Shown here: positions 52,995 to 62,033 of the stretch, in pieces
Position numbering within the stretch: the stretch's first letter is position 1
Layout of the letters: the number at the start of each line of letters is the position of its first letter
Source: CAMQRS01 sp964370065
Lineage (GTDB): Bacteria; Bacillota_I; Bacilli_A; Erysipelotrichales; Erysipelotrichaceae
DNA: 64,000 nt
NCBI GenBank assembly: GCA_964370065.1
Contig: CAYJGK010000005.1
Span: 1 to 64,000 of the forward strand
Direction: 5' to 3'
Notes under the pieces: generated by a model
What the model was told of the DNA's origin: nothing
Database searches by the model: none
What the model saw: the letters and a program-made list of their open reading frames with translations, nothing else
Made by a program: the position numbers and the translations under genes

Positions 52995-53951
52995 ATGATT
53001 CGTTATGGAATATTAAGTACAGCGTCTATTGCAGCACGATTTGTACAAGGAGTAAGAGAAAGTGGAGAAGCAAAAGTGGTAGCGATTGCATCACGTAGCG
53101 AAATACAAGCTAGAAACATGGCAGAAAAATTGCAGATACCACGTTATTATGCGACGTATGATGAATTGTTTTTAGATCCAGATATTGATGTGATTTATAT
53201 CCCAACAATGAACGCTATTCATTATAGAGACGCTAAAAAAGCATTAGAATCCAATAAACATGTGATCGTTGAAAAGCCGTTTGTATTAGAAAGCAAGCAA
53301 GTAGACGAATTGTTTGCACTCGCTAAAAAGCAAAATAAATTCATTATGGAGGCACAAAAGTCAGTGTTTTTACCAACTACCGAGTTTGTCAAACAAAAAA
53401 TAGAAGAAGGTGTGATTGGCGAAGTGAAATATGTTGAGTTAAAAGCAAGTTTTTTAGCTCGCTTTGAGGATGATCACTGGATGTTTGATGCCCACCAAGG
53501 TGGAGGGTGTTTACATGGTAGTGCTAGTTATACAATAGAATTAATGCAATACTTATTTGGAGAGACAACAATTCAGGCAGCCGGTAGCCAAGTGAGTGGG
53601 CACCATAAAAGCGATGAAATTTGTACGTTTAGTTTTGTGTTAGATAAAAAAATACTAGTTTCCTCAACAATAGCAATGAATGTGCTATTACCTAATGAAG
53701 CGGTTATTTATGGAACGAAAGGAAGTATTAAAATACCAAACTATTGGAAGAGTGAAGAAGTGCAGATATGCGTTAGCGATAATGTAGAAACACACAAATT
53801 CCCATGTACAAGCGAATTTGTATTTGAAATCAACCATATCCATAAATGTATACAAGAAAATAAGGTTGCAAGTGATGTGATGACTCTTCATAAAACAAAG
53901 TCTTGTGTAGCCATGGTAGAACAGTTATACAAACAGTGGAAACTTAAATAA
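52995..53951 (+). CDS. Gfo/Idh/MocA-family NAD(P)-dependent oxidoreductase
   Basis: The 318-residue enzyme has an N-terminal Rossmann fold (YGILSTASIAARFVQGV), IYIPTMNAIHY, the catalytic EKP motif (VIVEKPF) and a C-terminal alpha/beta domain with DDHWMFDAHQGGG. The family acts on sugars, inositols or related diols; the substrate cannot be read from context. It overlaps the next gene by one base. AGGAGG lies upstream. Confidence 0.88.
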   Translation: MIRYGILSTASIAARFVQGVRESGEAKVVAIASRSEIQARNMAEKLQIPRYYATYDELFLDPDIDVIYIPTMNAIHYRDAKKALESNKHVIVEKPFVLESKQVDELFALAKKQNKFIMEAQKSVFLPTTEFVKQKIEEGVIGEVKYVELKASFLARFEDDHWMFDAHQGGGCLHGSASYTIELMQYLFGETTIQAAGSQVSGHHKSDEICTFSFVLDKKILVSSTIAMNVLLPNEAVIYGTKGSIKIPNYWKSEEVQICVSDNVETHKFPCTSEFVFEINHIHKCIQENKVASDVMTLHKTKSCVAMVEQLYKQWKLK

Positions 53952-54694
53952 TGAATGTGTTTTTAGTCGTGTTTTTTACCTTATTAGCAGTCTTAGGTAT
54001 CAGCTTTTTAGTTATTCGTTATAAAGCTAAAAAATTTTTAAAACAGCATTTTAATAGTGATGATTTACAAACGATTATAGCCTCACAAAGAGAAATAGAA
54101 GCGAATAGTGTGCAATCTGTATCAGGTATGACATCTATTTATTTACCCTTGATTGCAAACGATTTTCCTGCTTTTCATTATGATGAATTTAAACATAGAG
54201 CAACACAAATGTTGATTTCTGCTTTGCAAGCCATTAGCGACGAACAAATCAATCGACTACAATATGCATCTTCTGAATTAATCACAAAAGTGAATCTTAT
54301 GATAAAAGGAAACCAAATGTCGCATGTTCAAGAAAAATATTCTTCGATTCAAATGCATCAAATGGAAATTTTTTCGTATCGTAAGCAAGAAGGAACTTGT
54401 ACTATTGTTTTACAATGTGCGCTTTCTTATTTTTATGAAAAAAAAGAAGCGAATCAAATTGTAGTAGAGAGTCACTATCGCACACAGACGAAATACAATA
54501 TCGAATTATTGTTTGTTCAAGATGAAACTTTATTAGAGGATCAAAAACAGACAACTTATAATGTTGCAAACTGCCCAAATTGTGGAGCTAAAATTAAAAA
54601 TAAAAACAATAAAGTATGCGCATATTGTGGTTCACAAGTGGAATTAGTGAACATTCATGTTTGGCAAATCCATGACTTTAGTAGAATAAAATAA
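53951..54694 (+). CDS. Membrane-anchored zinc-ribbon protein, Tim44-like middle
   Basis: The 247-residue protein has one N-terminal membrane helix (VFLVVFFTLLAVLGISFLVI), a cytoplasmic middle domain (~residues 60-205), and a zinc ribbon near the C-terminus (CPNCGAKIKNKNNKVCAYCG). The middle part, with FHYDEFKHRATQMLISALQAI, has a rhythm like the bacterial Tim44-like domain, but I am not sure. Function unknown. Coupled to the upstream oxidoreductase gene by a one-base overlap. Confidence 0.6.
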   Translation: MNVFLVVFFTLLAVLGISFLVIRYKAKKFLKQHFNSDDLQTIIASQREIEANSVQSVSGMTSIYLPLIANDFPAFHYDEFKHRATQMLISALQAISDEQINRLQYASSELITKVNLMIKGNQMSHVQEKYSSIQMHQMEIFSYRKQEGTCTIVLQCALSYFYEKKEANQIVVESHYRTQTKYNIELLFVQDETLLEDQKQTTYNVANCPNCGAKIKNKNNKVCAYCGSQVELVNIHVWQIHDFSRIK

Positions 54695-54716
54695 AAAAAG
54701 AGCGAAAGCTCTTTTT
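54695..54716. terminator. Terminator between zinc-ribbon gene and M50 protease
   Basis: A 9-bp stem AAAAAGAGC/GCTCTTTTT with a GAAA loop separates convergent genes. Confidence 0.85.
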
Positions 54717-54717
54717 C

Positions 54718-55341
54718 TTATAGCAGTATCATAAATACAATCGATTCCAAAAATTGGTGGACATCAATTAATATTTGACTTAACCCATTATTTAATAAGC
54801 CTGTGAATAAAAGAATAAATAATAAGATAAATCCATAGCGTTCATATTTCATATAGTGAAAATACATTTTTTCAGGCAATAAAGCAAATAAAATTTTAGA
54901 ACCGTCTAATGGCGGAATCGGGAGTAGATTAAACAACCCTAATCCAATACTAATAATTGATAAATAATACAGCACTTGCATTACGTATTGTGACACTTCA
55001 TTACGTACGCCTACATGTAATAAGACAAAAACAGTAATAAAAATACTTAAAAATGAAATTAAGAAATTCATTAAAGGGCCTGCTAAAGCGGTTAGAGCCA
55101 TTCCTAGTTTAGGGTTTTTAAAATAATGGGGGTTTACTCCAACTGGTTTAGCCCAACCAAAATTAAATACTAGAAGGAATATAAAACCCATTGGGTCTAT
55201 GTGCTTTAATGGGTTTAAAGATAGTCGTCCATCTAATTTTGCACTTTGGTCGCCTAATCGATAAGCCATATACCCATGTGCCCATTCGTGCAATACAATT
55301 GCAATCAAAATAGCAGGAATGGAATAAATCATTGTATTCAT
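54718..55341 (-). CDS. M50-family membrane metalloprotease (site-2 protease-like)
   Basis: The 207-residue protein has five or six membrane helices with the zinc motif HEWAHG near residue 19 and the third ligand in PLDGSKIL. It lacks the PDZ domain of RasP and matches the short YwhC group. Such enzymes cut membrane peptides; the target is unknown. I start at 55341 behind AGAGG. It is the only minus-strand gene right of oriC. Confidence 0.85.
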   Translation of the reverse strand: MNTMIYSIPAILIAIVLHEWAHGYMAYRLGDQSAKLDGRLSLNPLKHIDPMGFIFLLVFNFGWAKPVGVNPHYFKNPKLGMALTALAGPLMNFLISFLSIFITVFVLLHVGVRNEVSQYVMQVLYYLSIISIGLGLFNLLPIPPLDGSKILFALLPEKMYFHYMKYERYGFILLFILLFTGLLNNGLSQILIDVHQFLESIVFMILL

Positions 55342-55450
55342 ATAAAACCTCTTTTCTGTTATGTTTACTATTATAAACAAAATACATCACATTTGTCATT
55401 TACTTATTTTAATTTATTATTGTATAATTAACACATAAGGAGTCACAACT

Positions 55451-55738
55451 ATGGCAAAAAGAAAAAAACATATCATCATTAGTGTATTCATGTTAGCTTT
55501 ATCATCATACTTTGTCTTTAGTGTGATAGGGGAAGTACAAACGATGTTTGCATATAATAAAAATATCGACAGTATGAAACACGAACAACAAGAATTACTA
55601 GATAAAAAAGAAGATTTAAATGAAGAGAAAAAGAATTTAAATGATGTCAATTACATTATTCGCTACGCGACAGGTAAGTATTTAGCGACTAAAGATGCAG
55701 GAGACCAAGTGTTTAAATTACCCGATGGAGAAGAATAA
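55451..55738 (+). CDS. DivIC/FtsB-like septum formation protein
   Basis: The 95-residue protein has a short cytoplasmic tail, one membrane helix (IIISVFMLALSSYFVFSVI), a leucine/lysine coiled coil (~residues 38-65) and the typical C-terminus NYIIRYATGKYLATKDAG and VFKLPD. DivIC/FtsB stabilises the divisome with FtsL. In Bacillus divIC sits near yabO (rqcP) and mfd, which are also nearby. Confidence 0.88.
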   Translation: MAKRKKHIIISVFMLALSSYFVFSVIGEVQTMFAYNKNIDSMKHEQQELLDKKEDLNEEKKNLNDVNYIIRYATGKYLATKDAGDQVFKLPDGEE

Positions 55739-55740
55739 AA

Positions 55741-55770
55741 GTGATAAACCGTTAGTTTATCACTTTTTTT
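55741..55770 (+). terminator. Terminator of the divIC-like gene
   Basis: A 9-bp perfect stem (55741-55749 with 55755-55763) and T8. Confidence 0.9.
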
Positions 55771-55884
55771 TCACATTCACATATTATACTAATTATCATG
55801 CATGAGTATTGTAGATTTGAATAAAGAACTATTTGAACATATGATAAACTAGTGTTACTATTATTGTACTGCTTGGAGGGTCTA

Positions 55885-56688
55885 ATGGGAAAAAGAGATT
55901 ATTATGAAGTGCTTGGTGTTAATAAAACAGCAAGCGATGATGAAATAAAAAAAGCGTATCGTAAACTAGCTAAAAAATATCATCCAGATATTAATAAAGC
56001 AAGTGATGCAGAAGAAAAATTTAAAGAGATTAATGAAGCAAATGAAGTATTAAGCAATTCTGAAAAACGAGCTAGCTATGATCGATTTGGTAGAGATGGT
56101 ATGCAAGGTGCTGGGTTTAACCAACAAAATGGATATCGTACGTATGGAGGAAATGCACAAGATTTTGAAGATATATTCTCGTTCTTTGCCGGTGCACAAC
56201 AGCGTCAACAAGTATCAATTAACAAATTTAGTCATACATCAATTAGTTTTATGGAAGCAATAAGAGGGACGACAACAAGTATTGTAGTGAATGCGTATAA
56301 GCGTAGCGCTAACGGATATGTGCTTAAGAAAATGAAGGTGAATATGAAAATTCCTGCAGGAATTAAAGATAAACAACACGTTCGTATTCCAGGCTATGGG
56401 GAAATGAATCGCCAAACAGGACAAATCGGTGACTTATTTGTGGAAGTGAATGTTCAAAAACATGCAAAATTTAGTAGAGTAGGTAATGATATCTACATGA
56501 AACAGCAAATTACGAAGCAACAAGCAAAACAAGGGTGTGTTGTAGAAGTAGAAGGTATTTATGATAATGTGCAATTAAAAATACCATCAAACGTGAATGC
56601 AGGAATGAAATTAAGAATGAAAGGTAAAGGAGTCAAAGCCGCAAGTGGAGCAGGAGATGCCTACGTAGAAATAATGATTCAGAAATAG
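55885..56688 (+). CDS. DnaJ-family co-chaperone without zinc finger (CbpA-like)
   Basis: The 267-residue protein has an N-terminal J domain (YYEVLGVNKTASDDEIKK; the HPD motif in YHPDIN), a short Gly-rich linker and a C-terminal substrate-binding domain (VNMKIPAGIKDKQHVRIPG). It lacks the four CxxCxGxG zinc repeats of DnaJ, so it is a class B J-protein like CbpA. It should stimulate DnaK. I start at 55885 behind GGAGG. It precedes the repeat protein by 11 nt. Confidence 0.88.
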   Translation: MGKRDYYEVLGVNKTASDDEIKKAYRKLAKKYHPDINKASDAEEKFKEINEANEVLSNSEKRASYDRFGRDGMQGAGFNQQNGYRTYGGNAQDFEDIFSFFAGAQQRQQVSINKFSHTSISFMEAIRGTTTSIVVNAYKRSANGYVLKKMKVNMKIPAGIKDKQHVRIPGYGEMNRQTGQIGDLFVEVNVQKHAKFSRVGNDIYMKQQITKQQAKQGCVVEVEGIYDNVQLKIPSNVNAGMKLRMKGKGVKAASGAGDAYVEIMIQK

Positions 56689-56732
56689 AGGTAATCATAG
56701 TGAGTAAAGAAATGAACAATGAATTAGAAGAA

Positions 56733-56989
56733 GAAGTAGTAGAAGTAATTGAAGAAATAGAAGTAGATGAAGATAATGAAGCAGAAGTAGTAGAAGTAAT
56801 TGAAGAAATAGAAGCAGATGAAGACAATGAAGTAGAANNNNNNNNNNNNNNNNNNNNNNNNNNNNNNNNNNNNNNNNNNNNNNNNNNNNNNNNNNNNNNN
56901 NNNNNNNNNNNNNNNNNNNNNNNNNNNNNNNNNNNNNAGAAGTAGTAGAAGTAATTGAAGAAATAGAAGCAGATGAAGACAATGAAGTA
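56733..56989 (+). repeat. 51-bp tandem repeat array with gap
   Basis: Unit 1 (56733-56783) and unit 2 (56784-56834) differ at 3 bases; unit 3 starts at 56835 and enters the N run. The last unit (56939-56989) is identical to unit 2. The array codes 17-residue acidic repeats. The true copy number is unknown. Confidence 0.9.
56838..56937. other. Assembly gap (100 N)
   Basis: Exactly 100 unresolved bases inside the tandem repeat. This length is a customary placeholder. Reading frames on both sides do not match at this length. Confidence 0.99.
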
Positions 56990-57522
56990 GAAGTAGAGTT
57001 TTACGAAGAAGTAGAAGAAGAGATGATGCCTCCTAAAAAAAGTAATAAGAAAATGATGATTGCATTAGTTGGGTTAGTGATTATTGTGGCAGTGGCGGCT
57101 GTATTTTTCTTAACACAAGGTAGCGGAAGTGCAGATGTTACTTGCTCGATCACAAGTGAAGGAATGACGTTAAGTCAGTCGTATACGAAAAAAGGAGAAG
57201 AAGTAGTTAGTATTACAAATTCTTTAGAACAAACTATTAGCGAGGAAGAATTAGAATCTTTAGGAATGAGCTTTGATGAATGGTATGCAGAAAATGAATT
57301 AGCTTTTGCAAGCTATGATGAATTTGCAGGCGTAAGCTATGTACTGGATAAAGAAGAGGATACTCAAACAATTAAAATCGCACTAACAATCGATTTTGCT
57401 GAGTATGATTTTGAAACAGATGCATTAGGAGTAGGAGCAATAGATAACTATGCTGATACAGATGCTATCGCAACCGAATTAGAAAGTTATGGATATACTT
57501 GCACAGGACAAAACTAGATATA

Positions 57523-57551
57523 AAAAGTCGATGAAACCATCGGCTTTTTTT
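57523..57551 (+). terminator. Terminator of the repeat-protein gene
   Basis: An 11-bp stem with one G-U pair (57523-57533 with 57538-57548) and T7, 6 nt past the stop. Confidence 0.8.
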
Positions 57552-57561
57552 GTGTGAATTA

Positions 57562-57570
57562 TGCTATAAT
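57562..57570 (+). promoter_or_regulatory. Extended -10 promoter of mutS
   Basis: TGCTATAAT directly upstream of mutS (TATAAT preceded by TGC) with no clear -35. Exact position is within a base or two. Confidence 0.6.
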
Positions 57571-57596
57571 AACAAAGATATAGAGGAGAATTGACT

Positions 57597-60116
57597 ATGG
57601 CAGAGAAAAAGTATACACCAATGATTAATCAATATTTAGAAGTAAAAGAAAACTTACAAGATTGTATTGTATTTTATCGTTTAGGAGATTTCTATGAAAT
57701 GTTTTTTGAAGATGCCAAAAAAGCCTCAAGTGAACTAGATTTAGTATTAACAGGAAGAAATGGCGGGGTGGAAGAGAAGATACCGATGTGCGGAATCCCG
57801 TTTCATGCAGCAAGTGGCTACATTCAAAGATTAACGCAAAAAGGGTATAAAGTAGCTATTGTGGAACAATTAGAAGAAGCAAGCGCTGGAAAAATAGTGA
57901 AGCGAGATGTCGTAAAAATAGTCACACCAGGAACAATTATGGACGAAGTAAGCGATGAAAAAAATAATGTATACATTGCTAGTATTTATGATTACCAATT
58001 TGGTTTTGCTATTACGTATTGTGAAATGACATGTGGAGAAGTCATAGCTACTTGTATCTTTAAAAATAAAGAGGAATTACAAAAAGCATTACTTTCTATG
58101 AATGTGAGAGAAGTAATTGTAGGGAAAGACTTTGAAAAAATGTATCATAAAGTCATTAGTCAAATGCACCGTATTACAGTTTCTGAATTTGATTATGCAC
58201 CATTAAAAACAATGTATAAATCATTAGTGGAAGAAGTAGAAGATCATCGTATTGTAGAAAGTTTTGCACTATTGACAAACTATTTGGATCATACACAAAA
58301 AAGAAGTATGGCACATTTAGGTAAAGTGGAAATAATGGAAGAAAATACATGTCTGCAAATGGATTATTCAAGTAAACAAAACTTAGAATTAGTATCGACA
58401 TTACGCACACAATCGAAATCACAAACATTATGGGGATTTTTAGATCATGCGCGCAGTGCGATGGGAAGTCGTATGTTAAAGAAATGGATTTTATATCCAT
58501 TAATTGATACGCAAAAAATAAATCAAAGATTAGATGTCATTGATTTTTTAAATGAGCAATTTATTTTAAAAGATGAATTAAAAGAAAACTTAAGCCATGT
58601 ATTTGATATGGAAAGATTATGTGCAAGAATTGCGTATGGAAGCGCGAGTCCAAGAGATATTTTGCGTTTAGTCACAACGTTAAAACATACACCGGCTATT
58701 GTGGATACGTTTAAAAACTGCCAAGCGATGGCATCGATTACACAAGTGGATACATGCCGTGAATTATACAATAAACTCGCTGATGTGATAGTTGATAACC
58801 CACCGGCATCTTTAAAAGATGGTGGTGTATTTCAAAGTGGATACAACGCTTTACTAGATGAATGTCGTGCTTTACGCGATAGCGGTAGTCAGTTTATTTT
58901 AGAATTAGAAGCACGAGAAAAAGAAAGAACGGGAATTAACTCCTTGAAAATTGGATATAATCGCGTATTTGGTTACTACATTGAAGTACGTAAGGCTAAT
59001 GTAGATAAAATAATCGATACATTTGGATATGAACGAAAACAAACACTAGCGAATGCAGAGCGTTTTGTGACGGCTGAACTAAAAGAAAAAGAAGAAGCTA
59101 TTTTAAAAGCACAAGATCGTGCTATTCGTATGGAACAAGAATTATATCAACTGTTACTAGAAGATTTAAAGCAATACCTAGCCCCTCTACACGATTTAGC
59201 AAAAACACTAGCTAGTATTGATGCGTTATATGCATTAAGTGTAGTTAGTTATTCCAATCATTATGTGCGTCCTACCTTCCATGAAGGGGCATCCATTACA
59301 TTAGTAGAGGCAAGGCATCCCATCTTAGACGAAATGATGAAACAAAAAACATATGTAGCGAATTCGTTAATTATGAATGAAGACGATCAAATATTAATGA
59401 TTACTGGACCAAACATGGGAGGGAAATCAACGTATATGCGACAAACAGCTTTACTTGTTTTATTAGCACAAATCGGTTGTTATGTACCAGCTAAAAAAGC
59501 AAGCATGCCAATATTTGATAAAATATTTACTCGTATTGGAGCTAGTGATGATATCATGAGTGGACAATCTACCTTTATGGTAGAGATGATAGAAGCGAAC
59601 TACGCTTTACAAAATGCAGGCGATCGATCATTAATTTTATTTGATGAAATAGGAAGAGGAACATCTACCTATGACGGAATGTCTTTAGCACAAGCGATGC
59701 TAGAATATATTCATGATCATACGAATGCGAAAACATTATTTTCTACACACTATCACGAGTTAACAATATTAGCTGATCAACATGAAGGAATCAAAAACAT
59801 GCATGTTGAAGTAAAAGAAGAAGATGACCATGTTACTTTCTTATATCGTATGTTAGAGGGAAAAGCGGATAAATCATATGGAATTAATGTTGCACGCTTA
59901 GCCAAACTACCAAACAGTGTTTTATATCGAGCTAAACAAATTTTAAATCATATTCAAAAAGAAGATTTTGACTTAAACATTGAGAAGAAAGAAAGAGAAG
60001 AAGTTATACAAACAAAAAATAGATTACAAGAGCAATTAGATATGGTGGATATTAATAAAATGACACCTATGCAAGCTTTATTATTCCTACAAGAATTAAA
60101 AAATCAAAATCAATAA
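57597..60116 (+). CDS. mutS: DNA mismatch repair protein MutS
   Basis: MutS recognises mismatches. The 839-residue protein has the mismatch-contacting FYEMF (Phe and Glu in GDFYEMFFED), the lever and clamp regions, Walker A GPNMGGKSTYMRQ, Walker B ILFDEIGRGTSTYDG and the STHYHEL motif. I start at 57597 with GAGGAG upstream; the TTG at 57591 is too close to it. Full length for MutS1. Confidence 0.97.
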   Translation: MAEKKYTPMINQYLEVKENLQDCIVFYRLGDFYEMFFEDAKKASSELDLVLTGRNGGVEEKIPMCGIPFHAASGYIQRLTQKGYKVAIVEQLEEASAGKIVKRDVVKIVTPGTIMDEVSDEKNNVYIASIYDYQFGFAITYCEMTCGEVIATCIFKNKEELQKALLSMNVREVIVGKDFEKMYHKVISQMHRITVSEFDYAPLKTMYKSLVEEVEDHRIVESFALLTNYLDHTQKRSMAHLGKVEIMEENTCLQMDYSSKQNLELVSTLRTQSKSQTLWGFLDHARSAMGSRMLKKWILYPLIDTQKINQRLDVIDFLNEQFILKDELKENLSHVFDMERLCARIAYGSASPRDILRLVTTLKHTPAIVDTFKNCQAMASITQVDTCRELYNKLADVIVDNPPASLKDGGVFQSGYNALLDECRALRDSGSQFILELEAREKERTGINSLKIGYNRVFGYYIEVRKANVDKIIDTFGYERKQTLANAERFVTAELKEKEEAILKAQDRAIRMEQELYQLLLEDLKQYLAPLHDLAKTLASIDALYALSVVSYSNHYVRPTFHEGASITLVEARHPILDEMMKQKTYVANSLIMNEDDQILMITGPNMGGKSTYMRQTALLVLLAQIGCYVPAKKASMPIFDKIFTRIGASDDIMSGQSTFMVEMIEANYALQNAGDRSLILFDEIGRGTSTYDGMSLAQAMLEYIHDHTNAKTLFSTHYHELTILADQHEGIKNMHVEVKEEDDHVTFLYRMLEGKADKSYGINVARLAKLPNSVLYRAKQILNHIQKEDFDLNIEKKEREEVIQTKNRLQEQLDMVDINKMTPMQALLFLQELKNQNQ

Positions 60117-60123
60117 AAACAAG

Positions 60124-60155
60124 CATCAATAGAGGTTTTCTATTGATGTTATTTT
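60124..60155 (+). terminator. Terminator of mutS
   Basis: A 9-bp perfect stem (60124-60132 with 60140-60148) followed by TTATTTTT. Confidence 0.75.
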
Positions 60156-60218
60156 TATAAGAAAAAAAAACTAAATTATGTTAAAATTGAACCAGATAAC
60201 AAAGGTAGAGTGAACAGG

Positions 60219-62033
60219 ATGAAGATAAAACAATTAGATGCCCATTTAGCTAATATGATTGCTGCTGGAGAAGTAGTAGAAAGAGCAATGGGAGTAGTAA
60301 AAGAGTTAGTTGAAAATAGTATTGATGCACAAGCTAAACACATTGAAATTCATATTAAGCAAGGTGGTTTAGAAGAAATTAATATTATCGATGATGGGGT
60401 AGGAATGAGTGCAGCAGATGCATGCATGGCTTTTCAACGTCATGCTACAAGTAAAATTGCCGATATTCAAGATTTATGGAACATTCATACTATGGGATTT
60501 AGAGGGGAAGCTTTACCTTCTATTGCTTCTGTTGCACACGTTATATTAAATACAAGTGATGCACAGGAAGCAACGCAAGTCGAAATTCAATATGGAAAGA
60601 GCATTCATGCAATGCCAACGTCATGTAATCAAGGAACACAAATCATAGTCAAAAACTTATTTCAAAAAACGCCAGCACGTTTGAAACATTTAAAGTCAGT
60701 GAGCTATGAATTCTCATTAATTAATGATGTCATTCAAAAATTTGCATTATCAAGAAGTGATATTGCCTTTACTTTAACACATGATGGAAAAGAAGTGTTT
60801 GCCACAAGCGGAAGAAATAACACATTAGAAGTCATGATGAACATATATGGTAGAGAGATAGCGAAAAATGCAATAGAAGTCAAAGCAAAAGATAGCGATT
60901 ATGAAATAGAAGGGTATGCTATACAACCAAGCATCACGAGAGCGAGTAAATATTACATGTTATTATTTATTAACCAAAGAATGGTACGTTCTTATCGTCT
61001 TCATAAAATGATACAAGAAGCGTATTCAAAGTATATACCAAGTGATCGTTACCCAATTGTCGTATTGAACATAAAAATGGATGCCAAATTAGTAGATGTG
61101 AATGTACATCCTAGTAAATGGGAAGTACGTCTATCAAAAGAACAGCAATTAGAATCATTAGTGAAGCAAAGTATTAGTGAAGCACTACAAGAAAAAATAG
61201 AAGCTCCCAAGGTGGAACGAGAAGTGAAAACAAAAATAGAAGAAACACAATTTGAATTTACCTATACGCCAGTACAAACTTTCGCTCCTATTACACAAGT
61301 AAAAGAAGAACAAGAAGAATATATAATTGAAGATCAAACATTATCCCCACTCCAACAAGAAGTAAAAAAATTAATTAAAGAAGTAGTGCAAGTGGAGGAA
61401 GAGTTACCTGCAACGTTTCAAGAAGAAGTTAGTGTGGAAGCAAAGAAAAATGCTTTACCAATGATGCAAGTGATTGGACAAGTTTATGGGTGTTATATCT
61501 TAGCACAAGGGGATGAGGGTTTATATATTATTGATCAACATGCAGCACAAGAACGCTATCGTTTTGAAAAATTACAAGAGCAATTACTAAATAAAAAACA
61601 AAATAAACAAGATTTACTAGTACCCATTCGTATCGAAGTGAGTCCAGCAGCTGTTGCCCAAAGAGAAGAAATGAATGTTTTATTAGAAGAAATAGGAATT
61701 TCATTAGAATTATTTGGAGAAAAAAGCTTTATTATTCGTCAAATTCCAACTTGGATGACACAGGTCGAAGAAAAGCAAGTGATTCAAGACTTAATTGATT
61801 TGTATATTAAAGATCAAAGTTGTGATATTGAAAAATTGAGAAAGCATACGATAGCGACTATGGCATGTCATAGTTCGATTCGTTTTAATCGTAATTTAAG
61901 TAGGGAAGAGATGAAACAAGTAATTATTGATTTACAACAATGTGAACAACCTTTCCATTGCCCACATGGTAGACCAACGTTTATTCAAATGAGTATGAAA
62001 CAGTTAGAGAAAGAATTTATGAGGGTAAAATAA
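60219..62033 (+). CDS. mutL: DNA mismatch repair protein MutL (endonuclease type)
   Basis: The 604-residue protein has a GHKL ATPase (NSIDAQAKH, DDGVGMS, GFRGEALPSIASV), a linker of acidic and glutamine residues, and a C-terminal endonuclease domain with DQHAAQERYRFE (DQHA-xx-E-xxxx-E), CHSSIRFNRNL and FHCPHGRPTF zinc residues. This fits MutH-free repair, where MutL itself nicks. ATG at 60219 is chosen over a GTG at 60210. It overlaps miaA by one base. Confidence 0.96.
   Translation: MKIKQLDAHLANMIAAGEVVERAMGVVKELVENSIDAQAKHIEIHIKQGGLEEINIIDDGVGMSAADACMAFQRHATSKIADIQDLWNIHTMGFRGEALPSIASVAHVILNTSDAQEATQVEIQYGKSIHAMPTSCNQGTQIIVKNLFQKTPARLKHLKSVSYEFSLINDVIQKFALSRSDIAFTLTHDGKEVFATSGRNNTLEVMMNIYGREIAKNAIEVKAKDSDYEIEGYAIQPSITRASKYYMLLFINQRMVRSYRLHKMIQEAYSKYIPSDRYPIVVLNIKMDAKLVDVNVHPSKWEVRLSKEQQLESLVKQSISEALQEKIEAPKVEREVKTKIEETQFEFTYTPVQTFAPITQVKEEQEEYIIEDQTLSPLQQEVKKLIKEVVQVEEELPATFQEEVSVEAKKNALPMMQVIGQVYGCYILAQGDEGLYIIDQHAAQERYRFEKLQEQLLNKKQNKQDLLVPIRIEVSPAAVAQREEMNVLLEEIGISLELFGEKSFIIRQIPTWMTQVEEKQVIQDLIDLYIKDQSCDIEKLRKHTIATMACHSSIRFNRNLSREEMKQVIIDLQQCEQPFHCPHGRPTFIQMSMKQLEKEFMRVK

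Larger units (their letters stand above)
56700..57517 (+). pseudogene. Acidic-repeat membrane protein gene interrupted by an assembly gap
   Basis: The gene is not shown to be a true pseudogene; the type marks that the reading is broken by 100 N (56838-56937). A GTG at 56700 with AGAGGT upstream starts an acidic cytoplasmic region made of 17-residue repeats (EVVEVIEEIEADEDNEV). After the gap the same repeat resumes, then MPPKKSNKKM, one membrane helix (IALVGLVIIVAVAAVFFL) and an external domain of about 125 residues, which weakly resembles DUF1307/YehR lipoproteins. The frame is restored if the missing length is 47 plus a multiple of 51. Confidence 0.75.

Noticed and set aside
56633..56982. 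Minus-strand serine- and leucine-rich frames over the repeat array
   Set aside because: They are the low-complexity complement of the acidic repeat with no ribosome site.
56700..57023. A natural frameshift in the repeat protein
   Set aside because: The frames disagree only because the gap is written as 100 N; a missing length of 47 + 51n restores one frame.
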